This document shows, in pieces, positions 22,246 through 33,152 of a stretch of 64,000 nt of DNA; the first letter of the stretch is position 1; each line of letters starts with the position of its first letter. The notes below the pieces were generated by a model. That model ran no database searches. It worked only from the letters and a program-made list of their open reading frames with translations, and was not told where the DNA came from. Location of the stretch: positions 55,851,565 through 55,915,564 of the forward strand of contig JAVIAB010000073.1 of the NCBI GenBank assembly GCA_032433765.1, given 5' to 3'. A program made the position numbers and the translations under genes. Source of the DNA: Megaustenia siamemsis (taxonomy: Eukaryota; Mollusca; Gastropoda; Stylommatophora; Ariophantidae).

Positions 22246-23214
22246 CATCATCATCATCAAGTACTGGGCCTGCTGGCGTAGGTGACATGTCTTTCCATAA
22301 TTTTCGATCTCGACGGTTATTTATCATTTCTGTTGTTGACCTACTGCCAATCCATTCTCTTAAGCTGTCTGCTGTTTTTTTCTCTTTGCTTCCTTCTATC
22401 TCTTCGTCCCTCAATTTTCCCAGTTGTCACAATATATTCCAGTTGTTCTCTTCTCATTAGATGGCAAAAAAAAAGTATGATTGTTTTTTCCTAATATTGG
22501 AAATTAGTCTCTTTTTGCCTTTTTCTGGACGTTTTCATTACTTTTCTTAGCTGTCCATGGTATTCTCAACATTCTTCTGTAAAACCACATTTCTACAGCC
22601 TCCAGTGATTTTCTTGTTTGTTATCATATTGTCCATGATTCACATTCATATGTTAAGACTGACTCTACATACCATTTAAAACTCTTTTTTCTTGTTTCGA
22701 TTGTCAAAAATTGATAGCATAGTATCTTCCTCAATTTTTTGGAAAGCTGCTTCTGCCTGAGCCATTCTGCAACTCACCTCTTTTGTACATCTTCCGTCTG
22801 AGGTTAACAAAGTTAACAAATATTTAAATTCATTTACCTGTATTAATATTGTTCAACTTGTCTTTATTTTGCACTGAGGCGATGTCTTTTTCTTTGTTGT
22901 TACCATTACTTCTGTCTTTTTGCTATTAAGGCTGAGTCCTTCATTTTTGCTTTTTTTCACTATAATGTATAACATTTCTTGTAACTCATTTTCACTCTTA
23001 GCGATTAGAATTATTGTGTAGATTCATGATTGTACAAAGAAGTTACGACGGTGGTTTTCTGTTGCCTTCCGTCAGTTTGTTTACGGTTGGCTCCGCTAGC
23101 CTTTGACTAAAAAGTCTCACCCACAAGGCAGTGGGGTTGTTTTACTTCGGGGTACCCTCCCTTAGCCTTTTACTCTCCCGAGCTCACCTGCAAGGCAGCA
23201 GGAAAAAAACAATA
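22246..23214 (-). mobile_element. R3/LINE-A chimeric retroposon, copy 2
   Basis: The minus-strand element runs from R3 (23214 to about 23020) into LINE-A (about 23019-22246) and ends in a (GAT)n tail. A 9-bp TSD AAAAACAAT (22237-22245 and 23215-23223) brackets the composite. R3 is shorter at its 5' side than in copy 1 and ends at the same GTACAATCATGAATC. The LINE-A part begins in the RT catalytic region (an 'ILIAKSENELQEML'-like reading), then 'KTEVMVTTKKK', 'TSDGRCTKEVSCRMAQAEAA' and the C-terminal MRREQLEYIVTTGKIEGRRD region. Frameshifts occur throughout. Confidence 0.84.
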
Positions 23215-23223
23215 GCAACTTAT

Positions 23224-23428
23224 AAAAACATATTCTGTAAAAGGAAAATTGAATGCCAATAATAAATATGTAATTTGAACGGACATGTTTTATGATGGGA
23301 TACTCAAGAAAGGAGGTTATATTTTATTTCGTGCTGTAATTTATCATGAAATGGTGCTTTTAACAAATATAAAAAAAAACAAAAACATTAAATTACTAAA
23401 TCGAAAATTACTTTATTATCTATTTAGT
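23224..23428. other. Short AT-rich spacer
   Basis: Nothing recognised. Confidence 0.35.
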
Positions 23429-23437
23429 AGACAGAGA

Positions 23438-23787
23438 TGATTAGAGGTCACAGAGATGGTATTTCGCAGAAGAATGTTGAAAGTTCCCTGGACAGCTAAA
23501 ATGACCAATAAGGAAATTCTCAAGGAGGCCAACACAAAAAGGGGGCTCCTAAAAAACATCAGAAAGAAACAATCAACATTTTTTCGGGCACATCATGAGA
23601 AGAGGAAAGTTGGAAAACTTGATTACAACTGGCAAAATAAAAAAAAGAGAGATCGTGGACGACAAGAGAGAAAATACTGGATAGCTTGGTGTCATGGCAT
23701 GGAAAACAGTCAACAACAGAACTGATACGATGCACTGTAGATAGAAGGACATGATCGCCTACGCCAACCGGTATGCACATGATGATG
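23438..23787 (+). mobile_element. LINE-A2 3' fragment
   Basis: A 5'-truncated copy encoding RRMLKVPWTAKMTNKEILKE, NIRKKQSTFF and a RDRGRQERKYW basic run, ending in ATGATGATGAG. A 9-bp TSD AGACAGAGA (23429-23437 and 23788-23796) flanks it. A frameshift near 23585 splits the reading. It is the closest relative of the minus-strand copy at 2484-2960. Confidence 0.82.
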
Positions 23788-23796
23788 AGACAGAGA

Positions 23797-24467
23797 CATA
23801 TTTTTCAGTGATTTCATTTTCCCACTTTTCTCCGAAACGTGACTTCAGAAATTGCCTCAAAGCTGGAAAATAAATGTTACAAATAACATTTTTTTTTTAA
23901 TCTGCACATTTGGCATGGAAAATATTTGAGTATTTGATCACGGTCAACCACGGCATGTAGCTATCTTTAGGTACTTCACAAATTGTGGGTTTGTATAAAC
24001 ATTAGTTCTGGATAAGAATACAGTGATTTATTTGAAATTATTGTTAGAGAAAGGTTGTATGATGTTTATATAGAAATAAAGTAGTGCAAAAGAATGCTCT
24101 ACTGATCGTATTAAAATACCATTAATATGTCTAGACACATTTTCAAAACATCATTAGTCTAGACATTGCAATAAGGGTCAACAAATGAGTGACTGGTGCA
24201 ATGTTTTTAGTCGTGTTAGAGTAGGGCTTTCCTTAGCTTCTACTATTTTTGGAGTGCTTAGATTGTATACTATAATGCACACGTCAGAAGTCAACAAGTT
24301 ATACTGCTGTAATGTTGATCTATAGTCTATATAGATCTGCTTTAGCAAATATTAAAAACCTATAGTTTAGAGTTATGTCAATATTAATATGGAGAATATA
24401 GTAAAAAAAATATATAATTGTATTGAGTAGGCAAGCTTGAGGTCTTAGTTTAAAGTGAATACATGTT
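23797..24467. other. AT-rich unassigned stretch
   Basis: No gene or recurring repeat recognised. Confidence 0.4.
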
Positions 24468-24768
24468 TAGAAAATATAGTGAGATAAAACATTGAAAATA
24501 TAGTGAGATAAAACATTGAAAATATAGTGAGATTAAGCATTGAAAATATAGTGAGATAAAACATTGAAAATATAGTGAGATAAAACAGAAAATATAGTGA
24601 GATAAAACATAGAAAATATTGTGAGATAAAACATTAAAAATATAGTGAGATAAACATTGAAAATATAGTGAGATAAAACATAGAAAATATTGTGAGATAA
24701 AACATTGAAAATATAGTCAGATAAAACATTGAAAATATAGTGAGATAAAACATTGAAAATATAGTATA
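24468..24768. repeat. 24-bp minisatellite, about 12 copies
   Basis: Units of GAAAATATAGTGAGATAAAA plus CATT, with one shortened unit and T-for-A variants (GAAAATATTGTGAG). Confidence 0.93.
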
Positions 24769-25354
24769 ACCAGTCTCATATGTGGTTGTAACAACTACAA
24801 TTATAGAACATAAAACACTATTACATAGAGCGGTAAATGTGATAGTTTTGCATTACTGCATTTATAGACTGAAGTAAAGGACCTTTAGTTCTTGGCAAAC
24901 ATCTTTCATGATACTACGGACTAGAGCATTTGTAAATCTCTCTGAACAAAGGTGAGGTATATATTTTCAGTCGACTGAAGCACACGATTAAAATATTTAT
25001 TTTTCGCATAAAAGTCGAACCGACTAGGGCTTTTAAACCAGAACTACAAATACAAAATTGTGTACTACAACTGCATGTGTGTTAAGTATAGTTACTGCTA
25101 TATACGAATATAACCTAAAATATAAAATCTTATTATAGTAACTCATAATTAACATTGCACAGAATAAAAGGATGGGAGTGGCTGGATCAAACCACAAATT
25201 GAGAACAGGAAAGTACCAGTTAAATATTGGTGGACAAAGAGATAAAACGATGCCTATAAGGATGTAATAGGATACACACAGCGTGGGGAATTGAGAGCAT
25301 TTACACATCAAGGGGCCCTTTTTGGAATTTCCCAGGGGAGAAATCAAACGGTCT
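24769..25354. other. Unassigned stretch
   Basis: No recognised element. A 104-codon minus-strand frame (25033-25347) is hydrophobic and cysteine-containing but has no family features or gene context. Confidence 0.4.
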
Positions 25355-26075
25355 TCTTTCTTCTCCTACCTTTCAGCTCCATGTAGAGCATAGGTCTTCA
25401 ACAAACACTTTCCAAGTCGTTCTGTTTCTTGCCATTCTTTTAAGATCATTCCATGTCTTCCCCATCATCTTCATCTCTGCTTCCATCTGTCTTCTCCAAG
25501 AATTCCTTGGTCTTCCTTATTTAACATTTCCCATGGGGATTCCAAAAAATGGCCTGTTCTGTAATACTCTCAGGTGGCTTCAGCAGTGTGTGTCCTACCC
25601 AGCGCCATCGTTCCCGATGTATCTCTTTATCCACTGGTATTTGACTGGTACATTTCCATAATTCTATGTTAGTGATTTTGTCTTGCTGGATTTTTTTCTG
25701 GGAAAGTAAATCAGCACGGGCGTAATACTGACCACATTACCCCAAAAATCATGCGCTGAAGGTCTGTAAAATATAGGGTCACTAACACCATATTTCCCTA
25801 TACGCCACTTGGCGTGACGGGGGTACTTTACTTTTACAATTTCCATCCTTTTATTCTGCGTAAGCATCCATTAATGAAAGTCTGTATCTTCATGATTGTC
25901 AATTTTGTTGTTCTCCATGTTTCACATCCATACAATAGGACTGACTTAACATTGGAGTTGAAAATTTTTATTTTTGTATTTAACCTAATTTCTTTGGATT
26001 TCCATATATTTCTCAGTGCAACAAAAGCTCTCTTGCTTTTGATATCCTCATTTTGGTAACATTTTCTGTTTCTCC
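25355..26075 (-). mobile_element. LINE-D C-terminal fragment, interrupted by SINE-1
   Basis: Minus strand: a 'CETWRTTKLTIMKIQTFING' segment (about 25940-25860). After the SINE-1 insertion comes 'PVDKEIHRERWRWVGHTLLK', a degraded KGK-R-RP-type basic region and the LINE-D end seen at 7248-7445 and 58008-58123. This is the usual 'WIGHTLRK' C-terminal layout of a LINE. It has several stops and no RT core. Confidence 0.8.
25688..25838 (+). mobile_element. SINE-1 copy 3, 5' truncated, inside LINE-D
   Basis: Lacks the tRNA-like head and begins in the body at GGATTTTTTTCTGGGAAAGT. It carries CCACATTACCCCAAAAATCA and the intact ACGCCA-CT-TGGCGT hairpin, and ends in TACTTTACTTTTAC. The missing head shows that the 3' end defines insertion, as expected for reverse transcription of a SINE RNA. 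Confidence 0.88.
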
Positions 26076-26144
26076 CTCTTTATCTATATTACTGCCCAGA
26101 TATATCAAATAAAATAAATATAAGTCAAACTGTAAGGCTAACAT

Positions 26145-26290
26145 ATACTTGGAGAAGACAGGTGGAAAAAGATGAAGAAGATAGGGAAGGCATAGAACGA
26201 TCTTAAGACAACTCCAAGGAACAGGACGCCTAGAAGAAAGTTGATTCAAGAACTATGCTCCAAAGATGTTGGCATGAAGAATAACAAGTA
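26145..26290 (+). mobile_element. LINE-D-like 3' fragment, decayed
   Basis: Short plus-strand piece (TTGGAGAAGACAGGTGG, GATGAAGAAGATAGGGAAGG, ACTATGCTCCAAAGATG) that follows the LINE-D end in order but is diverged. Confidence 0.5.
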
Positions 26291-26611
26291 GAACTCATAA
26301 TTACTGCAGGTGTGTAGCTGAGGTGCAAAAATATTTGTAAAGAGTGGGAAAACATAGATCGCTATAAAACTGTATAACTAATGTTAAAAAATAATTGGCA
26401 TATCATAAACAATGACATCTTTCTTCTTTTAGAATTTCTGCGTTCTCCACTTGGAGGAGGTAGATTATAATACAAACAAAGAATAGCACCGCCTTTTCCA
26501 GCACTCCAAACAGCTACACTGTTTGTTTTTCAAGGTGGTCTAAATGCATATAAATTGTTTGTAACATGTGTGTCCATGCGTCTATATGTGCATGTGTACA
26601 TCTAATGTGTG
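26291..26611. other. Unassigned stretch
   Basis: Nothing recognised except a short TG-rich run near 26570-26620. Confidence 0.35.
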
Positions 26612-26621
26612 TATATGTATG

Positions 26622-26970
26622 TGAAGAATGTTGAGAATACCATGGACAGCTAACAAGAGCAATGAAGACGTTATGAAAGAGGCCAAAGCAAAGAAAAATC
26701 TACTTTTCAATATTAGGAAAATACAATCATCATTTTTTGGTCATGCAATGAGAAGGGAACAGACAGGATATATTGTGACAACTGAGAACATTGAGGGACG
26801 AAAGAGATAGAGGGAAGCACAGAGAAAAAATACCAGACAGCTTAAGAGAATGGCTTGGCAGAAAGTCAACAACAGAAACGATAAATAACTGTCGAGATCG
26901 AAAGTTGTGGAGTGACATAATCACCTATGCCAGTAGGCATGGTACTTGATGATGATGATGATGATGATGA
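26622..26970 (+). mobile_element. LINE-A 3' fragment with (GAT)n tail
   Basis: A 5'-truncated copy starting at RMLRIPWTANKSNEDV, then FNIRKIQSSFFGHAMRREQT, a basic run with a frameshift, and a GATGATGATG tail to 26970. A perfect 10-bp TSD TATATGTATG (26612-26621 and 26971-26980) flanks it. Confidence 0.88.
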
Positions 26971-26980
26971 TATATGTATG

Positions 26981-27339
26981 CATGTGTGTATTCGATAAAA
27001 ATATTTTCCGAATATTTTTTTACGTAATTTTATAAGACAGATGACAACTAAACAAGCATCAAATTGTGAATGCTTTTGTTATTCTATCATCCCCAACACA
27101 ACATGTAAACATTTCATGTTATTTGTTGACTCCTAGGGGTGCACCTGATTAAATGTCTGTCTCCAATTATTACACATACATTTCAGGCTGCTCCACTCAT
27201 ATTGTCCTATTCAAAGGAGAACATTTATTTCTAGATCCTGTAGTTTGTGCTCCATCTAACGCCGCTAGAGATTTGCGTTTGTGAATTGATTAATTTCAGC
27301 CCTCCAATGTAGATCAAGTGTTAATATTCAACCAGATTT
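26981..27339. other. Unassigned stretch
   Basis: Nothing recognised. Confidence 0.35.
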
Positions 27340-27439
27340 ACACTGGTGCTGCGGAGTTCGTGCTCCTGTTTGCGGCCGTTTCAATGAATCAATCATTTGT
27401 TGTTAAGTTCATGTTGCGTGCTACGTCAAGGATTTCGAG

Positions 27440-27735
27440 GTTCCTTAGCCGCTCCCGTGTGTTACCGGGGCCTCATTATGTGGAAAGTAAAGAATAGTGA
27501 CACGGTGACCTTCCAGGCATGTCGTAAGAGGCGACTAAGGAGGTTGATTAATGGCTTGACAAGCTGTCATTGTAAAAATAATTGTTATGGAAACAGAACC
27601 ATAGATTTTAGAAGCCGTGATCTCTGCAATATGTGCCACTTCGGAACGCAGGGGTTTCTGTTTTTGAGATTGTAGTTCTGCCCTATGTGCCGTCTTCGGC
27701 TCGAAAGAACAATAGATAGATAGATAGCCGACATA
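27440..27735 (+). mobile_element. R4, SINE-like repeat whose 3' tail matches LINE-C
   Basis: A non-coding segment with a central stem GTCGTAAGAGGCGAC and a 3' end CTGCCCTATGTGCCGTCTTC...GGCTCGAAAG...AATAGATAGATAGATAG. That ending parallels the LINE-C 3' end at 29405-29455 (GCCCTATGGGCCGGTTACGG, CTCGAAAGGTCAATAGATAG). Sharing a 3' tail with a LINE is how many SINEs recruit that LINE's reverse transcriptase. The 5' boundary and TSD are not defined. Confidence 0.6.
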
Positions 27736-27844
27736 AGACCTGTTTTTTTCGGCAGCTGATTTATACTTCCAGCTCTATAGTGGGAATCGCTGTGCCAAGT
27801 CACCTAAAGATTTCATTCTAAAGATTCAATTCTAAAGATTCAAC

Positions 27845-28205
27845 ACGAGTTGCGGTTGTCGTTGCATCTGCATGTGGTCTATTCAGTGAATCAAGCATTG
27901 TGGGTGCATCTATTGTTGACTTACGTTGTTCGTACTACGTCATCGTGGACTACGTGGCATTACGGTGGCCAGATCGTTTATACTCGACTCGGAATAAAGA
28001 GTTTTTGCGAGACGAAGATTCCGATGATGTTCGTGATTAATATGTAGCCTTGGTTTGAGTGCCAAATCTTCCAGTTAAGATGGGTGTTGTCTATATCCAA
28101 GAGAGTTATATAGGGAACGGGGCACTTATATCTCTCAGTCGTTTAACACGGAATATGCTGAGGAGGTAATTTGAATACGTGGTCGATGTGCGGAGTGAAT
28201 AATCT
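27845..28205 (+). repeat. R2 remnant ending in a LINE-F-like C-terminus
   Basis: 27845-27960 resembles 27345-27440 (CAATGAATCAA..CATTTGTTG against CAGTGAATCAAGCATTGTGG), so a local duplication or two related repeats lie here. 27990-28205 aligns in blocks with 9180-9495, including GTGATTAAT, AGCCTTGG, CTCAGTCGTT and ATGCTGAGGAGG. It is heavily decayed and non-coding. Confidence 0.45.
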
Positions 28206-28579
28206 GGTGACTTAAATCAACCAAAGAGAGCTTCAGTATCATGGTGATAGCGGATTCAGTTTGACGATAAGCCCGACGTTGCTTCAGTCGCTGCTTGACG
28301 TTCTTCAGTCGACCAAGTTGAAGTAAAAAAGTAATGGCTTTCTGGTTCAATAAGTTAACGAATTAACAGCGAGGAATAGCACGGGCCCCGTCACACATAA
28401 ATACTGTTGCAGTTTATAACTAAACTTTTCACCGACATTATGTGTCAACAACATGTCGTTTAAAATCCTTTACTATTTCTAAAGTCATTGAGCTTATAAT
28501 TGATGCACAACGGTTTCATTTCATTTTCCGTTGCTGTCTCTCTGATTTGCAGCAATGATCATTGCTATCCTTCTAGTTG

Positions 28580-28888
28580 TCTACATTAATCATTGATGTC
28601 TCTCTAGTTGTCTATTTACTCATTGATGTATCTCTATTTGTCTAATTACTCATTGATGTCTCTCTATTTGTCAAATTACTCATTGATGTATTTCTAGTTG
28701 TCTAATTACTTATTGATGTCTCTCTATTTGTCTAATTACTCATTGATGTCTCTCAAGTTGTATAATTACTTATTGATGTCTTTCTCGTTGTCTGCATTAC
28801 TCATTGATGTCTCTCTAGTTGTCTAATTACTCATTGATGTCTCTCTAGTTGTCTACATTACCCATTTATGTATCTCTAGTTATCTACA
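28580..28888. repeat. 30-bp minisatellite, left part
   Basis: Roughly 30-bp units (TCTCTCTAGTTGTCTAATTA plus CTCATTGATG) with variable middle bases. The array is split by LINE-C and resumes at 29451. Confidence 0.92.
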
Positions 28889-29450
28889 GTTGGAAATCAA
28901 AACTTATCAGCACAAACACAAAACTTAGGCTATTCAAATCAAATGTACTATCAACCCTTACGTATGCGTGTGAAAGCTGGAAAACAACAAGAGATATAGA
29001 AACAAAGTTGAACGCATTCAAAAATAAATGTCTAAGGAAAATACTTGGTATAGCATGGAACGAATTCAAAACAAATGAGGAAATTAGAGAAATCGCCAAT
29101 CAACCACTAATATCTTCAGTAATAAAGAAAAGACGATGGTCATATGTTGGACATGTGATGAGAAGAGATAATAACCGAATAGCAAAGCAAGCCCTCATAT
29201 GGGAAACAACAGGTAAAAGAAAAAGAGGAAGACCCAGGGAGACACTGAGAAGAACATTGATGAGAGAGGCAAGAGCAGCAGGAGTCGGCTCCCTCAATGA
29301 GATAGAACTGCTTGCACAGAACAGAGACAGAATGCGAGATTTGATAAAATATCTTTAAAAGAAAACTGCTAGAACAAAAAAATCCATATAGGAGAAGGTG
29401 TATCTTGGTCTACGCCCTATGGGCCGGTTACGGCTCGAAAGGTCAATAGA
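28889..29450 (+). mobile_element. LINE-C C-terminus, inserted in a minisatellite
   Basis: An open C-terminal frame to 29358: TLTYACESWKTTRDIETKLN, KCLRKILGIAWNEF, RRWSYVGHVMRRDNNRIAKQ, KRKRGRPRETLRRTLMRE and NRDRMRDLIKYL before the stop. A short 3' UTR and a GATA-type tail follow. A perfect 12-bp TSD TAGTTATCTACA (28877-28888 and 29451-29462) shows insertion into the 30-bp array. The region has no internal stop over about 155 codons, so it is young but 5' truncated: no RT. A near-identical antisense copy is at 60945-61418. Confidence 0.92.
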
Positions 29451-29562
29451 TAGTTATCTACATTACCCATGTATGTCTCTAGTTGTCTACATTACCAATT
29501 TATGTCTCTCTAGTTATCTACATTACCCATGTATGTCTCACTATTTGTCTACCCTACCAAAG
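29451..29562. repeat. 30-bp minisatellite, right part
   Basis: Continuation of the array beyond LINE-C with blocks such as GTCTACATTACC and TATGTCTCTCTAGTTATCTA. Confidence 0.88.
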
Positions 29563-30946
29563 AATAGCCCTACCAAAGATCCCTATTGGGATCATCGCAC
29601 AATAAGCCTTATGAGTCATTTGAATAAGATATTACTAAGAATCATCATGCAAAGAGTGCGAAACAAATTCAGTCTCGAAATTAGCGATGAACAGTGTGGT
29701 TTTGTTAGAGATAAAGGAACAAGCAATGTCATTTATATCGTAAGATCATTAGTAGAAAGATCCATAGAGGTGAAAACAGATCTATACCTATGTTTCATAG
29801 ATTACACCAAGGCATTTGATAAAGTAAAGCACCAAGAAATAATCAAAATTTTAGAAAACATAAACGTAAACAGAAAAGATCTAAGAATAATAAAAAAAAA
29901 AACATGTACTGGCAACAAACAGCGGCCATAAGAACTGGAAACCAATTGGGAATGTTTCAACAAATAAAACAGGGTGTTAGACAGAATAATGTGCTGTCAC
30001 CAGATTTGTTTAATATTTATAGTGAGATTATTTTAAGATCCATAAGGGACATGCCTGGAATCACAATTGGAGGTCATAATATAAATAATCTAAGGTATGC
30101 TAATGGTACAGTCTTAATCGCTAAGGGTGAAAATGAGTTACAAGAAATGTTAGACATAGTGTAAGAAAGCAAAATTAAATGACTCAGCCTTAATAGCAAA
30201 AAAGACAGAAGTAATGGAAACAACAAAGAAAAAGACATCACCTCAGTGCAAAATAAAGACAAAAGGAACAATATTAAATCAGGTAAATGAATTTCAATAT
30301 TTGGGAACTTTGTTAACCTCAGACGGAAGATGTACAAAAGAAGTGAGATGCAGAATGGCTCAGGCAAAAGCAGCTTTCCAAAAATAAAGAAGAAGATACT
30401 ATGCAATCCATTTTTGATAATAGAAACAAGAAAAAGATTTCTTATGTTATGTAGAGCCAGTCTTAACATATGGATGTGAATCAGTCTTGACATATGGAAA
30501 GTAAAGCGGCACATAATAATGTCCATGATGTGAATCATAGACAATAGGAGAACAGACAAGAAAATCACTGGAGCCTGCAGAAATGTGGTTTTACAGAAGA
30601 ATGTTGAGAATACCATGGAGAGCAAAGAAGAGTAATGAAAATGTTCTGAAAGAGGTCAAAGCAAAAATAGAGCTAATGTCCAATATTAGGAAGAAACAAT
30701 CATAATTTTTTCGCCATGTAATGAGAAGAGAACAGCTGCAATATATTGTAAGAATTGCAAAATTTGATGGACGAAGAGATAGAGGGAAGCAAAGAGAAAA
30801 AAAAAAATACCGGACAGCTTAAGTGAATAGCTTGGCAGTAGGTCAACAACAGAAATTATAAATAACTGTCTAGATCGAAAGTTATGGGGAGACATGATTA
30901 CCTACGCCAGCAAGCCCGGTGCTTGATGATGATGATGATGATGATT
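29563..30946 (+). mobile_element. LINE-A, longest copy: RT domain and C-terminus
   Basis: Reverse transcriptase motifs in order: YWDHRTISLMSHLNKILLRI, DEQCGFVRDKGTSN, LYLCFIDYTKAFDKVKHQE (motif A with its Asp), IKQGVRQNNVLSPDLFNIYS (motif B), then NNLRYANGTVLIAKGENELQ. In the last the catalytic YADD is YANG, so both aspartates are lost. Frameshifts follow near 29900 and 30165, and the C-terminal VNEFQYLGTLLTSDGRCTKE, RRMLRIPWRAKKSNENV and 'FFRHVMRREQL' segments end in (GAT)n at about 30946. A small disruption at about 30475-30530 duplicates the 'LTYG' region. Endonuclease absent; non-functional. Confidence 0.88.
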
Positions 30947-31159
30947 GCTCTTTTTATCAGTGCTCTCATGATGTATGTAGCATTATTGATGCCCTTTCCT
31001 TACATAAATTCATATTGTACCTTACTTTTTTCTGTTTTTATTTTGTTCCTTACACATCTCATGATGATTTATTTAAGGAATGAAATTGAAAACTACCTTC
31101 TTATTCTGCCGAACAAAATTATGCCAAAATACAATTTAATATCTACAGCAAGCGACTAC

Positions 31160-32205
31160 TAGCTGTTATACTTGCTAGCTGTCATTCTAGTAGTGGTTCT
31201 ACTTGCTTGCTGTCATACTAGTAGCTGTTATATCTGCCAGCTGTCATACTAGTAGCTGTTATACCTGCCAGCTGTCATACTAGTAGCTGTTATACCTGCC
31301 AGCTGTCATACTAGTAGCTGTTATACCTGCCAGCTGTCATACTAGTAGGTGTTATACCTGCCAGCTGTCATACTAGTAGCTGTTATACCTGCTAGCTGTC
31401 ATACTAGTAGGTGTTATACCTGCCAGCTGTCATACTAGTAGGTGTTATACCTGCCAGCTGTCATACTAGTAGCTGTAATACCTGCCAGCTGTCATACTAG
31501 TAGCTGTTATACTTGCCAGCTGTCATACTAGTAGGTGTTATACCTGCCAGCTGTCATACTAGAAGGTGTTATACCTGCCAGCTGTCGTACTAGTAGGTGT
31601 TATACCTGCCAGCTGTCGTACTAGTAGGTGTTATACCGGCCAGCTGTCATACTAGTAGCTGTTATACCTGCCAGCTGTCATACTAGTAGCTGTTATACCT
31701 GCCAGCTGTCATACTAGTAGGTGTTATACCTGCCAGCTGTCATACTAGTAGCTGTTATACCTGCCAGCTGTCATACTAGTAGGTGTTATACCTGCCAGCT
31801 GTCATACTAGTAGCTGTTATACCTGCCAGCTGTCATACTAGTAGCTGTTATACCTGCCAGCTGTCATACTAGTAGCTGTTATACCTGCCAGCTGTCATAC
31901 TAGTAGCTGTTATACCTGCCAGCTGTCATACTAGTAGCTGTTATACCTGCCAGCTGTCATACTAGTAGGTGTTATACCTGCCAGCTGTCATACTAGTAGC
32001 TGTTATACCTGCCAGCTGTCATACTAGTAGCTGTTATACCTGCCAGCTGTCATACTAGTAGGTGTTATACCTGCCAGCTGTCATACTAGTAGCTGTTATA
32101 CCTGCCAGCTGTCATACTAGTAGGTGTTATACCTGCCAGCTGTCATACTAGTAGCTGTTATACCTGACAGCTGTCATACTAGTAGGTGTTATACCTGCTA
32201 GCTTC
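31160..32205. repeat. 31-bp minisatellite, about 33 copies
   Basis: Units of AGCTGTTATACCTGCCAGCT plus GTCATACTAGT. Each contains the inverted repeat AGCTG...CAGCT and an ACTAGT palindrome. The main variant is AGCTGTTATACC against GGTGTTATACC, and the two types alternate in runs. Confidence 0.95.
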
Positions 32206-32716
32206 CTTACCCCTAACTGTTCTGCGTGCTAGCTGTCTAAGTACTCGCTGTTCTTCTTGAAGGCTGTCCCAATCACACATTCCTCTCCCCTTAGATATAT
32301 TACTTGTTTGACTTTCTGCTGGTTTGTGCTTATTTATTGCCTTCCACACTCTGGCCGTATGTGTCTATGTAATATGTGATGTAATTTACCTTTAATCAAT
32401 TGAGAGAGAATTAAGAAATGTTTGAAATCATCAAAGATAAACCATGTTATAGAGCAGCAAAAACCATATCTCGTCCAGCCACTTAAAGTAATTTGATCAA
32501 AGATAGAGAACTAGATCAGCTCATTTAATCAAATAAATCACGCTTTTTGAGAGGAACATTTTTTGCAAGATCATTTCTTTAACCTAGTGGTTCCTAAACT
32601 TCTGACATGTGTGGCCCTTGCTGATAATATACAGATGGCATGGCAGTTACGATCGTTTAAGTCGGGAAAACTCGTATTCTTGTTATCCTGTGGAGGTAGG
32701 TTACTACTTTAGGTCA
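32206..32716. other. Unassigned stretch
   Basis: Nothing recognised. Confidence 0.4.
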
Positions 32717-33152
32717 TCATAATCATCATCATCAAGTACCGGGCCTGTCGACGTAGGTGATCATATCTCTCCACAACTTTCGATCTAGACAGTTGTTTAT
32801 AGCTTCTTTTGTTGACCTTCTGCCAAGCCATATACTTAAGCTGTCTGATATTTTGTTCTCTTTGCTTCCCTCTATCTCTTCGTCCCTCAATTTCCCAGTT
32901 GTTATAATATATTCCAGCTGTTCTCTTCTCATTACATGGCCAAAAAATGATGATTATTTCTTCCTAATATTGGAAATTAGATCTCTTTTTGCTTTGATCT
33001 CTTTCAGAACATTTTCATTACTCTTCTTAGCTGTCCAAGGTATTTTCAACATTCTTCTGTAAAACCACATTTCTACAGTCTCCAGAGATTTTCTTGTCTG
33101 TTGTCCTATTGTCCATGATTCATATCCATATGTTAAGACTGGCTCTACTTCG
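32717..33152 (-). mobile_element. LINE-A 3' fragment, minus strand
   Basis: Reads 'VEPVLTYGYESWTIGQQTRK', SLETVEMWFYRRMLKIPWTA and SNENVLKEIKAKRDLISNIR, then after a frameshift MRREQLEYIITTGKLRDEEI and LSIWLGRRSTKEAINN. It ends at the (ATC)n run that is the plus-strand view of the (GAT)n tail. It is 5' truncated at about the same LINE-A position as other copies. Confidence 0.87.
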
